Assembly (NCBI RefSeq): GCF_009469615.1
Contig: NZ_SSXX01000008.1
Coordinates: 1-64,000, forward strand
Length of the DNA stretch: 64,000 bases
From: Dechloromonas sp. H13
GTDB lineage: Bacteria > Pseudomonadota > Gammaproteobacteria > Burkholderiales > Rhodocyclaceae
Reading direction: 5' to 3'
The notes beneath the pieces are model-generated. The model saw only the letters and a program-made list of their open reading frames with translations. It was not told the DNA's origin and made no database searches. Below are positions 1 through 13,879 of this stretch, piece by piece. Made by a program: the position numbers and the translations under genes. How positions within the stretch are numbered: the first letter of the stretch is position 1; each line of letters starts with the position of its first letter.

Positions 1-133
1 AACCGCTCTTGGCGACGACGTCACGCTGGTCGATGACATAAACGCGCTCCTGAGCCTGAGCGACGGTGGCACCGAAGCCGATACCGGCCAGCAGAGCCAG
101 AACAAGCGACTTCTTGGCAATGTTGTTGATCAT
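1..133 (-). CDS. OmpA-family outer membrane protein, N-terminal part
   Basis: Only the first 44 codons lie in the window; the gene runs off the left edge. The start ATG at 133-131 is preceded by a good GAGGG ribosome site. The translation opens with a Lys-Lys and hydrophobic segment (about residues 6-26) ending in AxAQA, a clear Sec signal peptide. The mature part begins ERVYVIDQRDVVAKSG, which I recall from OmpA/MotB-type porins of Rhodocyclales near ubiG and gyrA. The OmpA C-terminal domain that would prove this is outside the window. Export is certain from the sequence; the family call is a recollection. Confidence 0.6.
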   Translation of the reverse strand, partial: MINNIAKKSLVLALLAGIGFGATVAQAQERVYVIDQRDVVAKSG

Positions 134-190
134 TGTTTTCCCTCGTTGAAGAAAATTAGCAAACCTTTTACCCCAGTAGCGACCTGTAAT

Positions 191-1525
191 TCAGGATTCC
201 CTACGGACCTCGAGCCTATTCTGCCATAGGGCCAACGACGATTCCAAGTCATTTTGGCCGTTTCCGACGATGCTTTTGTGGTCTACGCAACACTTTCCGG
301 TGATCCAGACGTGGGTCACGCATTCGCGGCCGGCGGCATGGACGAGGTGCGACAACGGGTCGTAACAAGGCTTTGTATTCAGGCCCTTGAGGCTGACTGC
401 GACGAGATCGGCGGCCTTGCCGGGGGTGATCGAGCCGATTTCGTCACCGAGCCCGAGGGCCTGCGCCCCGTTCAGTGTCGCCATGCGCAACGCCTCGCGG
501 GCCGGCAGGACGCTGGCGTCACCGGTGCTGCCCTTGGCCAGCAGGGCGGCCAGCCGCATTTCGCCGAACATGTCGAGACGGTTGTTGCTGGCGGCGCCAT
601 CGGTCCCCAGGCCGACGTTGATCCCCAGTTGTCGCATCCGCGCCACAGGGGCGATGCCGCTTGCCAGCTTGAGGTTCGACGTCGGGCAGTGAGCGACGCT
701 GGCGCCAGCGGCGGCCATCAGTTGAATGTCATCTTCTGCCAGATGGACGGCGTGGACGCCGATGAAACCCGGGCCGAGCAGGCCAAGACGCTTCAGGCGG
801 GCGAGCGAGGAGACGCCGTGCAGGCGGTGGCTTTCCTCGATTTCATGCCGGGTCTCGTGAATGTGGCAGTGAATCGGCATGTTGAGTTGTTCCGCCAGCG
901 TGACGATGCGTCCGAAGGTCGCGTCGGAAACCGTATAGGGCGCGTGCGGGGCGAGGCAGAAGCCGATCAGCGGGTGGGTCCGCCATTGTTCGTGGGCCGC
1001 GAGCCCCTTCTTGATGTAATCGTCGGCGTCGCTGGCGTAGGGGGTCGGGAACTCCAGCATCGTGATGCCGAGCCTGGCGCGCATGCCGAGTTCGGCGGCG
1101 GCCGTGGCGGCGGCGTCGGGAAAGAAATACATGTCGTTGAAGCAGGTGGTGCCGCCCAGCAGCATCTCGGCGCAGGCTAGACGTGTTCCATCGTATACAT
1201 ATTGCGGCGATACGTGCGCCGCTTCCGCCGGCCAGATGTGTTTCTGCAGCCACTCCATCAGCGGCAGGTCGTCGGCCAGACCGCGCATCAGCGACATTGC
1301 GGCATGGGTGTGCAGATTGACCAGGCCGGGAATCAGGATGTGCTCTTCGAGGACGACGCGTTTTTCCGGGTTGAAGCGCTTGCGCGCCTCGCCGTCGGGG
1401 AGAAGGGCGACGATCCGTCCGGCATGAACGGCCACCGCGTGGTTTTCGAGCACCACGTCGGGGTCGACCGCAGCGACCCAGCTTGGCTCGATCAGCAGGT
1501 CGATGGTTTCGGGAGTGTCTTTCAT
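191..1525 (-). CDS. mtaD: 5-methylthioadenosine/S-adenosylhomocysteine deaminase-type amidohydrolase
   Basis: Metal-dependent hydrolase of the TRZ/ATZ (amidohydrolase) superfamily, about 444 residues. Its members deaminate methylthioadenosine or S-adenosylhomocysteine. Visible metal and substrate motifs are NLHTHAAM (about residue 71), LAPHAPYT, HCHIHET, HAVHL and GTDGAASNN, in the correct order along the barrel. The chosen start gives MKDTPETIDLLIEP, where family proteins normally begin. An in-frame ATG at 1558 adds 11 residues, but a TATTTT box lies immediately upstream of it and would leave almost no leader. It is divergent from gyrA across a short gap. The exact substrate cannot be told from motifs alone. 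Confidence 0.85.
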   Translation of the reverse strand: MKDTPETIDLLIEPSWVAAVDPDVVLENHAVAVHAGRIVALLPDGEARKRFNPEKRVVLEEHILIPGLVNLHTHAAMSLMRGLADDLPLMEWLQKHIWPAEAAHVSPQYVYDGTRLACAEMLLGGTTCFNDMYFFPDAAATAAAELGMRARLGITMLEFPTPYASDADDYIKKGLAAHEQWRTHPLIGFCLAPHAPYTVSDATFGRIVTLAEQLNMPIHCHIHETRHEIEESHRLHGVSSLARLKRLGLLGPGFIGVHAVHLAEDDIQLMAAAGASVAHCPTSNLKLASGIAPVARMRQLGINVGLGTDGAASNNRLDMFGEMRLAALLAKGSTGDASVLPAREALRMATLNGAQALGLGDEIGSITPGKAADLVAVSLKGLNTKPCYDPLSHLVHAAGRECVTHVWITGKCCVDHKSIVGNGQNDLESSLALWQNRLEVRRES

Positions 1526-1624
1526 GGAAAACGGCGTCTGTCTCGGGCTGGCTGGCATGTTAAAATATCAAATTACGCCTGATTCAACCAATAAAGCGCA
1601 GCGCCCGCCGCGCGAATGTGAGAC

Positions 1625-4224
<2,600 letters not shown>

Positions 4225-4228
<4 letters not shown>

Positions 4229-5313
4229 TGAGCCGGGTCTGGAATTTCAGCGCCGGCCCCGCCGCGCTGCCGGAAGAGGTGCTGCGCCAGGCGCAGGAAG
4301 AGTTGCTCGACTGGCACGGTGCCGGTTGCAGCGTCATGGAAATGAGCCATCGCGGCAAGGAATTCATGTCCATCCTGGCGCAGGCCGAGGCCGACCTGCG
4401 CGAGTTGATGGGCATCCCCGAACAATACAAGGTGCTTTTCCTGCAGGGCGGGGCGACGCAGCAGTTCGCTCAGATCCCGATGAACCTGCTGGCCGGGCGC
4501 TCGGCCGACTACATCGTGACCGGCTCGTGGTCCAAGAAGGCGTTCAAGGAAGCGCAGCGCATCGGCAACGTGCGTTGCGCGGCGACCACGGAAGGCTCCA
4601 GCTTCACCGGCCTGCCGTCGGCCGACGAAATCAGGCTCGACCCTTTCGCCGCCTACCTGCACGTCTGCACCAACGAGACCATTCATGGCGTCGAGATTCC
4701 GGCCGAGCGCATTGCCGATGCCGGCGTGCCGCTGGTTGCCGACATGTCGTCGCACATCCTGTCGCGCCCGGTGCCGGTCGAGAAATTCGGCCTGATCTAT
4801 GCCGGCGCGCAGAAAAATATCGGCCCCTCGGGCCTGACGCTGGTCATCATCCACCGCGACCTGCTCGGCATGGCGCCGCTGAACATCCCGACGGTCATGG
4901 ATTATGCGGTGATGGCCGAGAACGGCTCGATGCTCAACACGCCGCCCACTTACGGCATTTACGTAGCCGGCCTGGTTTTCCAGTGGCTGAAGCGCCAGGG
5001 CGGGCTGGAAGGCATTGCTGCGGTCAACGCCGAAAAAGCACGCATTTTGTACGAGTGCATCGACAATTCGGCGGGCTTCTACGCCAACCCGGTCGATCCC
5101 GAATGCCGCTCGCGGATGAACGTGCCGTTCTCCTTGGTCAATCCCGGACTCGACGCCGCCTTCCTGGCCGAATCGAAGGCGGCTGGTCTCGTCTCGCTGA
5201 AAGGCCACAAGTCGGTCGGCGGCATGCGCGCTTCCATCTACAACGCTGTCTCGCTGGAAGGCGTGCAGGTGCTGGTGGATTTCATGAACGATTTCGCCCG
5301 ACGCAACGGTTAA
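4225..5313 (+). CDS. serC: Phosphoserine aminotransferase
   Basis: PLP enzyme, 362 residues, converting 3-phosphohydroxypyruvate and glutamate to phosphoserine (serine pathway); it also acts in pyridoxal phosphate synthesis. The N-terminus [16 protein letters not shown] is the class V aminotransferase SerC signature. The PLP-binding lysine is Lys197 in [11 protein letters not shown]. The first of two consecutive ATG codons overlaps the gyrA stop (ATGA), so translation is probably coupled. It leads the aromatic/serine block serC-pheA-hisC-tyrA. Confidence 0.97.
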
Positions 5314-5319
5314 ACCAAG

Positions 5320-6411
5320 ATGAGCGACGATCTGCAAAAGGCATTGGCCGGCGTCCGTGCCGAAATCGACGGCATCGATGCCGAGCTGCTGCGCTTGCTC
5401 AACCAGCGTGCCCGCTGCGCGCAGAAGGTAGGCGAGATCAAGGCCGAGCATGGCGAAGCCGGACACATCTACCGTCCCGAGCGCGAGGCGCAGGTGTTGC
5501 GCCGCCTGCAGGAAAGCAACCCCGGACCGCTGCCTGGCGAGAACATCACCTTCTTCTTCCGCGAGGTGATGTCGGCCTGCCTGTCGCTGGAAGAACCGCT
5601 GGGCATTGCCTTTCTCGGCCCGCTCGGTACCTTTTCCGAGTCGGCGGCGACCAAGCATTTCGGCCATGCCGCCCGCCTGCTGCCGCAGTCGTCGATCGAC
5701 GATGTCTTCCGCGAGGTCGAATCCGGCCATGCCCATTACGCGGTCGTGCCGGTGGAAAACTCGACCGAAGGCGCGGTCGGCCGCACCATGGATCTGCTGC
5801 TCGGTACGCCGCTGCGGATTTGTGGCGAGGTCGTGCTGCGCATCCACCAGAACCTGCTCTCCAACGAGAGCGACCTGAACCGGATCGGCAAGGTCTATTC
5901 GCATGCCCAGTCGCTGGCGCAGTGCCATGAGTGGCTGAACCGCATGCTGCCCAGGGCGCAGCGGATTTCGGTCGGCAGCAATGCGCAGGCGGCGCAGAAT
6001 GCCGCGGCCGAAGCGGGCACGGCGGCGATTGCCGGCGAAGCGGCGGCGGCGCGCTACAACCTGCCGAAACTGGTCGAGAACATCGAGGATGAGCCGAACA
6101 ACACGACGCGCTTTCTCGTGCTCGGCAAGCACGATGCCGGCGTCTCGGGCCGCGACAAGACCTCGTTGATCATGTCCGCACCGAACCGCACCGGTGCGCT
6201 GCACGAACTGCTGCTGCCGCTATCCACGGCGGGTGTTTCGATGTGCCGCCTGGAGTCGCGTCCCGCCCGCAATGTCCTCTGGGAATACGTCTTTTACGTC
6301 GATATCGAAGGCCATCGCGACGATCCGGCGGTCAAGGCGGCACTCGAAAAGCTGGCCGGCCACGCCGCCTATCTGAAAATTCTCGGGTCCTACCCGGTTG
6401 CCGTTTATTGA
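5320..6411 (+). CDS. pheA: Bifunctional chorismate mutase/prephenate dehydratase (P-protein)
   Basis: Converts chorismate to prephenate and then phenylpyruvate for phenylalanine synthesis. Three domains are visible in 363 residues. An AroQ-type chorismate mutase occupies about residues 1-90, with the IDGIDAELLRLLNQRA helix. Prephenate dehydratase covers about 95-270, with FLGPLGTFSE and VPVENSTEGAVGRT. A C-terminal ACT domain carries the ESRP phenylalanine-binding motif and would give feedback inhibition. The gap to serC is six bases and to hisC eight, so the genes are surely cotranscribed. Confidence 0.97.
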   Translation: MSDDLQKALAGVRAEIDGIDAELLRLLNQRARCAQKVGEIKAEHGEAGHIYRPEREAQVLRRLQESNPGPLPGENITFFFREVMSACLSLEEPLGIAFLGPLGTFSESAATKHFGHAARLLPQSSIDDVFREVESGHAHYAVVPVENSTEGAVGRTMDLLLGTPLRICGEVVLRIHQNLLSNESDLNRIGKVYSHAQSLAQCHEWLNRMLPRAQRISVGSNAQAAQNAAAEAGTAAIAGEAAAARYNLPKLVENIEDEPNNTTRFLVLGKHDAGVSGRDKTSLIMSAPNRTGALHELLLPLSTAGVSMCRLESRPARNVLWEYVFYVDIEGHRDDPAVKAALEKLAGHAAYLKILGSYPVAVY

Positions 6412-6419
6412 GGAACGCC

Positions 6420-7508
6420 ATGAGCCTCGTCGAACAAGCGCTGTCCTACGTTCGTGCCATTTCCCCCTACCAGCCGGGCAAGCCGATCACTGAACTGGCC
6501 CGCGAGATGGGCATTCCGGTCGACAAGATCGTCAAGCTGGCTTCCAACGAAAATCCACTGGGCATGAGTCCGCTGGCCCGCCAGGCCGTCGAGAAGGCGG
6601 TCGCCGGCATCGAGCGCTACCCGGACCAGTTCGACCTCATCGCCAAGGTGGCCGAACGTTGCGGCGTAGCGCAGAATCAGGTCGTACTCGGCAACGGCTC
6701 GAACGACGTACTCGACCTGATCGCCCGCGTTTTCCTGGCGCCGGGTCGCTCGGCCGTCTTTGCCCAGCATGCCTTCGCCGTTTACCCTCTCGCCACGCTG
6801 TCGACCGGGGCAGAGTTGATTGCGACGCCGGCGAAGCACTACGGCCATGATCTGGCTGCCATGCGTTCCGCCGTCCGGCCCGACACGCGCATCGTCTGGA
6901 TCGCCAACCCGAACAACCCGACCGGCAACTTCCTGCCCTATCCGGAAGTGCGTGCCTTCCTCGAAACTGTGCCGCAGGATGTGATCGTCGTCCTCGACGA
7001 GGCCTACAACGAATACCTGCCACCGGCCGAGCGGGTCGATACCGCTGCCTGGATCAAGGATTTTCCGAACCTGGTCGTTACCCGCACCTTCTCCAAGATC
7101 TTCGGCCTGGCCGGCCTGCGTGTCGGCTATGCGCTGGCGTCCGCCGACATCGCCGATCTGATGAACCGCGTGCGTCAGCCGTTCAACGTCAACAATCTGG
7201 CCATCGCTGCCGCCATCGCCGCGCTCGACGACCACCTGTTCGTGGCCGAGAGCTACCAGCTCAATCGTCGCGGCATGGAACAGATCATCGCCGGCCTCAA
7301 GCGCCTGGGCCTGGAACATATCCCGGCGCACGGCAATTTCGTCACCTTCAAGGCGGGTGACGGCGCGGCGGTCAACCAGAAACTGCTGAAGCAGGGTGTC
7401 ATCGTCCGCCCGATTGGCGGCTACGGGCTGCCTGAATGGCTGCGCGTGACCATCGGCACCGAGACGGAAAACGCCCGTTTCCTCGAGGCGCTGGAAAAGG
7501 CGCTGTAA
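6420..7508 (+). CDS. hisC: Histidinol-phosphate aminotransferase (HisC/aromatic type)
   Basis: Class I/II PLP aminotransferase, 362 residues. The start ATG at 6420 follows GAGGAACGCC; an open frame further upstream is only read-through inside pheA. Motifs are KLASNENPLG near the N-terminus, NPNNPTGN, VVLDEAYNEY, and the PLP lysine Lys226 in TFSKIFGLAGLR. Its place between pheA and tyrA matches the hisC2-type genes of beta- and gammaproteobacterial aromatic operons. These are thought to transaminate phenylpyruvate and 4-hydroxyphenylpyruvate as well as histidinol phosphate. Which substrate dominates here is not decidable from sequence. Confidence 0.93.
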   Translation: MSLVEQALSYVRAISPYQPGKPITELAREMGIPVDKIVKLASNENPLGMSPLARQAVEKAVAGIERYPDQFDLIAKVAERCGVAQNQVVLGNGSNDVLDLIARVFLAPGRSAVFAQHAFAVYPLATLSTGAELIATPAKHYGHDLAAMRSAVRPDTRIVWIANPNNPTGNFLPYPEVRAFLETVPQDVIVVLDEAYNEYLPPAERVDTAAWIKDFPNLVVTRTFSKIFGLAGLRVGYALASADIADLMNRVRQPFNVNNLAIAAAIAALDDHLFVAESYQLNRRGMEQIIAGLKRLGLEHIPAHGNFVTFKAGDGAAVNQKLLKQGVIVRPIGGYGLPEWLRVTIGTETENARFLEALEKAL

Positions 7509-8375
7509 ATGCCCGAGTTCGGCAAGGTCGTCGTCTTCGGCACCGGTCTCATCGGCGGTTCCTTCGCGTTGGCGCTCAAGGAAGCCGAAGCGGTCGAGGA
7601 GGTGGTCGGCTTCGGCCGCACGCCGTCGACCTTGCGTGTCGCCCAGGAACTCGGCGTCATCGACCGCGCCGGCATCAATCCGACCCACGAAATCGAGGAT
7701 GCCGATATCGTCCTGGTGGCGACCCCGGTGGCGCAGATGCCGGAAATCTTCGAGCGCATTGCTCCCTACCTCGGACCCCATACCATCGTTACCGATGGCG
7801 GCTCGACCAAGGGCGACGTCGTTGCCGCTGCCCGTGCGGCGCTTGGCGAGCGTATCAGCCAGTTCGTTCCCGCCCATCCGATCGCCGGCGCCGAAAACAG
7901 CGGCCCGGCCGCGGCGCGCGGGGATCTCTATCTGGGCAAAAAGGTCGTCGTCACGCCGCTGCCGGAGAATTCGGACGATGCGCTCGACCACATCAAGCGT
8001 GCCTGGGCGCTCTGCGGCGCCGACATCTACGAACTGACGCCGGAGGCGCACGACCGTGTGTTCGCCGCCGTCAGCCATCTGCCGCATCTGTTGTCCTTCG
8101 CGCTGGTTCATGACCTGGCGGTGCGCGAGGATGCCGACCTTTTCTTCACCTTCGCCGCGTCCGGGTTTCGTGATTTCACACGCATCGCCGCCAGCCACTC
8201 CGAAATGTGGCGCGATATCTGCCTTGCCAATCGCGATGCGCTGCTTGGCGAATTGGACAGCTATCGCGCGCAGCTTGACGAACTGCGCACGGCGCTTGCC
8301 CATAGTGACGGCGAGCGCCTGGAAGAGATTTTCGGGATCGCCCGTCAGGCGCGTCGTAGCTGGGCCGGCGACTGA
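7509..8375 (+). CDS. tyrA: Prephenate dehydrogenase
   Basis: NAD(P)-dependent oxidative decarboxylation of prephenate (or dehydrogenation of arogenate) in tyrosine synthesis; 288 residues. The N-terminal Rossmann motif is FGTGLIGGSFALALK. VATPVAQMP, the TDGGSTKGDVV stretch and FVPAHPIAGAENSG are characteristic of TyrA. The ATG directly abuts the hisC stop. It is a single-domain form: in Pseudomonas tyrA is fused to aroA, and in related betaproteobacteria aroA follows at once. Here aroA is some 30 kb away and a DNA ligase gene begins on the last base of the tyrA stop codon. Confidence 0.95.
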   Translation: MPEFGKVVVFGTGLIGGSFALALKEAEAVEEVVGFGRTPSTLRVAQELGVIDRAGINPTHEIEDADIVLVATPVAQMPEIFERIAPYLGPHTIVTDGGSTKGDVVAAARAALGERISQFVPAHPIAGAENSGPAAARGDLYLGKKVVVTPLPENSDDALDHIKRAWALCGADIYELTPEAHDRVFAAVSHLPHLLSFALVHDLAVREDADLFFTFAASGFRDFTRIAASHSEMWRDICLANRDALLGELDSYRAQLDELRTALAHSDGERLEEIFGIARQARRSWAGD

Positions 8376-9217
8376 TGTTGCGCCTACTGGGAGCCTGGTT
8401 GATCGCCCTGGCGCTTGTACTCCCGGTCATCGCGGTCGCAGCAGAGCCACCGGCCATCTTGCTCGCCGAGGTCTATCGCAATCAGGTCGATGTCGCCAAA
8501 TACCTCGTCAGCGAAAAGCTCGACGGCGTGCGCGCCATCTGGGACGGTAATACCTTGCGCTTCCGCAGTGGCAAGGAAATCAACGCGCCACGCTGGTTCA
8601 TCGAAGGTCTGCCCAGGCAGGCCCTGGACGGTGAGCTATGGATGGGGCGCGGCAGTTTCGAGCGCCTCTCCGGCGTCGTTCGCCGTGAAGTGCCGGACGA
8701 CGGCGAATGGCGCCAGGTGCGCTACATGATTTTTGAGTTGCCGGGAGCTGCCGGCACTTTCAGCGAACGTGCCGAGGCAATGCGCCAGATCGTCCGCCTG
8801 GCCAAAGTTCCCTGGCTGCGTGAAATCGAGCAGTTTCCAGTGGTCGACCGCAACAGCCTGCAGAAGCGGCTTAAAGAGGTAGTCAAGGCCGGCGGCGAAG
8901 GCCTGATGCTTCATCGCGCCGATGCCCTCTACGAAACCGGCCGCAGCGATACATTGTTGAAAATGAAACCTTGGGAGGATGCCGAGGCGGTAGTCATCGG
9001 CCATCTACCCGGCAAGGGCAAGTATGAGGGAGTGACAGGGGCCTTACGCTTACGTACTGCGGATGGGCGGGAATTCGCGGTCGGTACCGGTTTCACCGAT
9101 GCTCAGCGTCGGAACCCGCCTGCACCAGGCACTACGGTGACCTATCGCTACCGTGATCTGACCAACTCGGGCTTGCCGCGCTTTGCCAGCTTCCTGTGGG
9201 TTCGCCAGGAACCTTGA
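8375..9217 (+). CDS. ligE: ATP-dependent DNA ligase with export signal (LigE-like)
   Basis: Minimal ATP-dependent DNA ligase of 280 residues with no extra DNA-binding domains. The adenylated lysine is Lys48 in SEKLDGVRAIWDG (motif I). Later motifs are ALDGELW, EGLMLHR and LLKMKPWEDAEAVVIGH (motif V region), then an OB domain with GTGFTDAQR. The first 22 residues are a hydrophobic helix ending AVAA, a likely Sec signal peptide. This is the hallmark of periplasmic Lig E enzymes in Gram-negative bacteria, discussed as acting on extracellular or incoming DNA. Its ATG shares one base with the tyrA TGA. It is not part of the aromatic pathway. Confidence 0.88.
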   Translation: MLRLLGAWLIALALVLPVIAVAAEPPAILLAEVYRNQVDVAKYLVSEKLDGVRAIWDGNTLRFRSGKEINAPRWFIEGLPRQALDGELWMGRGSFERLSGVVRREVPDDGEWRQVRYMIFELPGAAGTFSERAEAMRQIVRLAKVPWLREIEQFPVVDRNSLQKRLKEVVKAGGEGLMLHRADALYETGRSDTLLKMKPWEDAEAVVIGHLPGKGKYEGVTGALRLRTADGREFAVGTGFTDAQRRNPPAPGTTVTYRYRDLTNSGLPRFASFLWVRQEP

Positions 9218-9263
9218 GCGACCGGACTAAAATATTGAATCTTCATTTATTGGGTAGTAATCG

Positions 9264-10328
9264 ATGATCCTCGTTACCGGCGGTGCTGGTTTTATCGGCA
9301 GCAACTTTGTCCTCGACTGGCTGACTCAATCCGATGAGCCTGTTATCAACCTCGATGTACTGACTTATGCTGGCAATCTGGAGAACTTGACCGACTTGTC
9401 AGGCGACCCGCGTCATTTGTTCGTCCATGGTGATATTGGCAACTTCGATCTGGTTGCCAAGCTTCTCGCCGACCATAAGCCTCATGCTGTCATCAATTTT
9501 GCTGCCGAATCCCATGTTGACCGCAGTATTCATGGGCCAGAAGATTTCATCCAGACCAATATCGTTGGTACCTTCCGTTTGCTCGAAGCTGTGCGTGCTT
9601 ACTGGAGCAACCTGGAGGGGGAGTCAAAAGGCAGTTTTCGTTTCCTCCATGTCTCGACTGACGAAGTCTATGGCTCGCTGGGAAAAGACGATCCCGCCTT
9701 CCGGGAAACCAACCGCTACGAGCCCAATAGCCCTTACTCAGCCAGCAAGGCGGCCAGCGACCATTTGGTGCGTGCCTACCACCATACCTACGGCCTGCCG
9801 GTTCTGACCACCAATTGCTCCAACAACTACGGCCCCTACCACTTCCCGGAAAAACTGATCCCGCTGGTCATTCACAACGCGCTTGCCGGCAAGCCGCTGC
9901 CCATCTACGGCGACGGTCAGCAGATCCGCGACTGGCTCTACGTCAAGGACCACTGCAGCGCCATCCGCCGCGTACTCGAAGCGGGCAGGGTAGGGGAAAC
10001 CTACAACATTGGCGGCTGGAACGAAAAACCCAATCTCGAAGTCGTCCATACCCTTTGCACCATTCTTGACGAACTCAGCCCAAGAGTCGACGGCAAGCCT
10101 TATGAGGAACAAATTACCTACGTCAAGGATCGCCCGGGCCACGACCGCCGCTACGCCATAGACGCCAGCAAGATCGAACGTGAGCTTGGCTGGAGACCTG
10201 CGGAAACGTTCGATACCGGCATCCGCAAGACAGTGCGCTGGTATCTCGACAATCAGGCGTGGGTTTCCAATGTGACGAGCGGCACCTATCGGCAATGGCT
10301 TGATAAAAATTACGAGGCGCGTGCATGA
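9264..10328 (+). CDS. rfbB: dTDP-glucose 4,6-dehydratase
   Basis: Makes dTDP-4-keto-6-deoxyglucose, the branch point to rhamnose, Fuc4N and related sugars. It is an extended SDR protein of 354 residues with [11 protein letters not shown] at the N-terminus, [22 protein letters not shown], the catalytic STDEVYGS and YSASKA with its Tyr-x3-Lys, and the substrate loop [15 protein letters not shown]. It opens the polysaccharide locus after a 46-base gap behind the ligase gene, and its stop overlaps the rfbA start. No convincing promoter could be fixed in the gap. Confidence 0.97.
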   Translation: MILVTGGAGFIGSNFVLDWLTQSDEPVINLDVLTYAGNLENLTDLSGDPRHLFVHGDIGNFDLVAKLLADHKPHAVINFAAESHVDRSIHGPEDFIQTNIVGTFRLLEAVRAYWSNLEGESKGSFRFLHVSTDEVYGSLGKDDPAFRETNRYEPNSPYSASKAASDHLVRAYHHTYGLPVLTTNCSNNYGPYHFPEKLIPLVIHNALAGKPLPIYGDGQQIRDWLYVKDHCSAIRRVLEAGRVGETYNIGGWNEKPNLEVVHTLCTILDELSPRVDGKPYEEQITYVKDRPGHDRRYAIDASKIERELGWRPAETFDTGIRKTVRWYLDNQAWVSNVTSGTYRQWLDKNYEARA

Positions 10329-11209
10329 CCACCCGCAAAGGAATCATTCTCGCCGGCGGCTCCGGTACCCGTTTGTACCCGGCCACCTTATCCGTGTCGA
10401 AGCAGTTGCTGCCGATCTTTGACAAGCCGATGATTTACTATCCGCTCACCACCCTCATGCTGGCGGGCATTCGCGATATCCTGATCATCTCCACACCGCA
10501 GGATACTCCGCGCTTCGAGCAACTTCTCGGAGACGGCAGCCAGTGGGGTCTCAACCTTCAATACACGGTGCAACCAAGCCCGGACGGCTTGGCGCAGGCA
10601 TTCATTCTTGCGGCGGCGTTTGTCGGCAACAACCCATCGGCCCTCATTCTTGGTGACAACATCTTTCACGGCCACGAATTCAGCGAGCTTCTGCAAGGCG
10701 CCAACGCCACCCATGACGGTGCTACCGTCTTCGCTTACGCCGTGACCGACCCGGAACGCTATGGTGTCGTTGAATTCGACAGCACCAAGCGCGCCATATC
10801 CATCGAAGAAAAGCCCCGCCAGCCGAAATCCCGTTACGCAGTCACAGGCCTCTACTTCTACGACGCCGACGTTGTCGATATCGCCAGAAGTATCAAGCCC
10901 AGCGCCCGTGGCGAACTCGAGATCACCGACGTCAACCGCAATTACTTGGAGCGCAACAAACTCAAGGTTGAAATCATGGGCCGCGGCTACGCCTGGCTCG
11001 ATACCGGCACCCATGACTCTTTGCTGGAAGCCGGGCAATTCATCGCCACCATCGAAAAGCGCCAAGGCCTCAAGGTTGCATGCCCAGAAGAGATCGGCTG
11101 GCGGCAAGGCTGGGTTAGCGACGAAAGCTTGGAACAAATCGCCCAGTCGTATGCCAAGACGGGCTACGGACAATATCTGCTTGGTCTCCTGCGTGAGAAG
11201 GTATTTTGA
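10325..11209 (+). CDS. rfbA: Glucose-1-phosphate thymidylyltransferase
   Basis: Joins dTTP and glucose-1-phosphate to give dTDP-glucose, the substrate of RfbB. Length is 294 residues, normal for RmlA/RffH. Signature motifs are [39 protein letters not shown] and [12 protein letters not shown]. The start overlaps rfbB by ATGA and the stop overlaps rfbC by one base, so rfbB-rfbA-rfbC is one translationally coupled unit. Confidence 0.97.
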   Translation: MTTRKGIILAGGSGTRLYPATLSVSKQLLPIFDKPMIYYPLTTLMLAGIRDILIISTPQDTPRFEQLLGDGSQWGLNLQYTVQPSPDGLAQAFILAAAFVGNNPSALILGDNIFHGHEFSELLQGANATHDGATVFAYAVTDPERYGVVEFDSTKRAISIEEKPRQPKSRYAVTGLYFYDADVVDIARSIKPSARGELEITDVNRNYLERNKLKVEIMGRGYAWLDTGTHDSLLEAGQFIATIEKRQGLKVACPEEIGWRQGWVSDESLEQIAQSYAKTGYGQYLLGLLREKVF

Positions 11210-11736
11210 TGAAGGTAACGCCTACAGCGATTCCTGATGTTCTCCTCATCGAGCCCAAGGTCTTCGGCGATGACCGCGGATTTTTCTTCGAAAGTTTTAA
11301 TCAGAAGGTCTTTGAAGAGGCCACTGGTCTACAGGCCACCTTCGTCCAGGATAACCACTCAAAATCTTCCAGAAACGTCCTGCGCGGTCTGCACTATCAG
11401 ATAAAGCGGCCGCAAGGAAAGCTGCTGAGGGTCGTGCAGGGCGAAGTCTTCGATGTCGCGGTCGACATCCGGAAAGACTCAAAAACCTATGGCCAATGGG
11501 TCGGACAAATTCTCTCGGCTGAAAACAAGAAACAACTCTGGATACCTCCTGGCTTCGCCCACGGCTTTCTGACCTTGAGTGAAACTGCCGAGTTTCTTTA
11601 CAAAACGACCGATTACTATGCCCCGGAACATGAGCGTTGCATTGCCTGGGACGATCCGAAAATCGGCATCAAATGGCCGTTGACCGTAGCCCCGCTTTTG
11701 TCAAAAAAGGACAAGGCAGGAAAGGGGCCGGCGTAG
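11209..11736 (+). CDS. rfbC: dTDP-4-dehydrorhamnose 3,5-epimerase
   Basis: RmlC cupin of 175 residues. It epimerises dTDP-4-keto-6-deoxyglucose at C3 and C5 to dTDP-4-keto-L-rhamnose. Conserved features are FGDDRGFFFES, QDNHSKS, RGLHYQ with the catalytic His, WIPPGFAHGF and the Tyr in YKTTDYYAPEHE. The ATG at 11209 overlaps the rfbA stop; a TTG three bases earlier is less likely. The usual next enzyme, RfbD reductase, is not encoded anywhere in the window, so either it lies elsewhere or the pathway stops or diverges here. Confidence 0.95.
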   Translation: MKVTPTAIPDVLLIEPKVFGDDRGFFFESFNQKVFEEATGLQATFVQDNHSKSSRNVLRGLHYQIKRPQGKLLRVVQGEVFDVAVDIRKDSKTYGQWVGQILSAENKKQLWIPPGFAHGFLTLSETAEFLYKTTDYYAPEHERCIAWDDPKIGIKWPLTVAPLLSKKDKAGKGPA

Positions 11737-11914
11737 ACTGTTGGCGTTGATCTCTCTGCGAGTAAGTCTATAAAAATGTTATTGGGATTGTTCAAACTAT
11801 CATCTATTGTCAAGTTGATAGTCTCGATATGGGGTGTTTGAGGTAAAATTAACGATTTGCCTGTGACCGGAAATTTTGGTGCTGGCAGCTTTTCAAACGG
11901 AAGCTTTCCAAGTC
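11737..11914 (+). other. Intergenic region before glmS
   Basis: A stretch of 178 bases, richer in A+T than its neighbours. It holds a 7-bp inverted repeat, ACTATCA at 11796-11802 and TGATAGT at 11816-11822, not followed by a T-run, so it is more likely a protein-binding site or weak hairpin than a terminator. A TAAAAT box at 11844-11849 could be a -10 element for glmS but has no good -35 partner. No leader RNA or ribozyme is recognisable. Confidence 0.3.
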
Positions 11915-13738
<1,824 letters not shown>

Positions 13739-13879
13739 GTAAAAAGCAAGTGATGTCATTCATTCGGACCTGTCGGTGAACTCTATGTTAAGAAATCTGA
13801 CTGTGGTGCGATCCATGATTTTTTTGACCAAGAGCCATGAGTTAGTTTGTTGCGTCGGCATCTACGGATGGGAGGTTGT

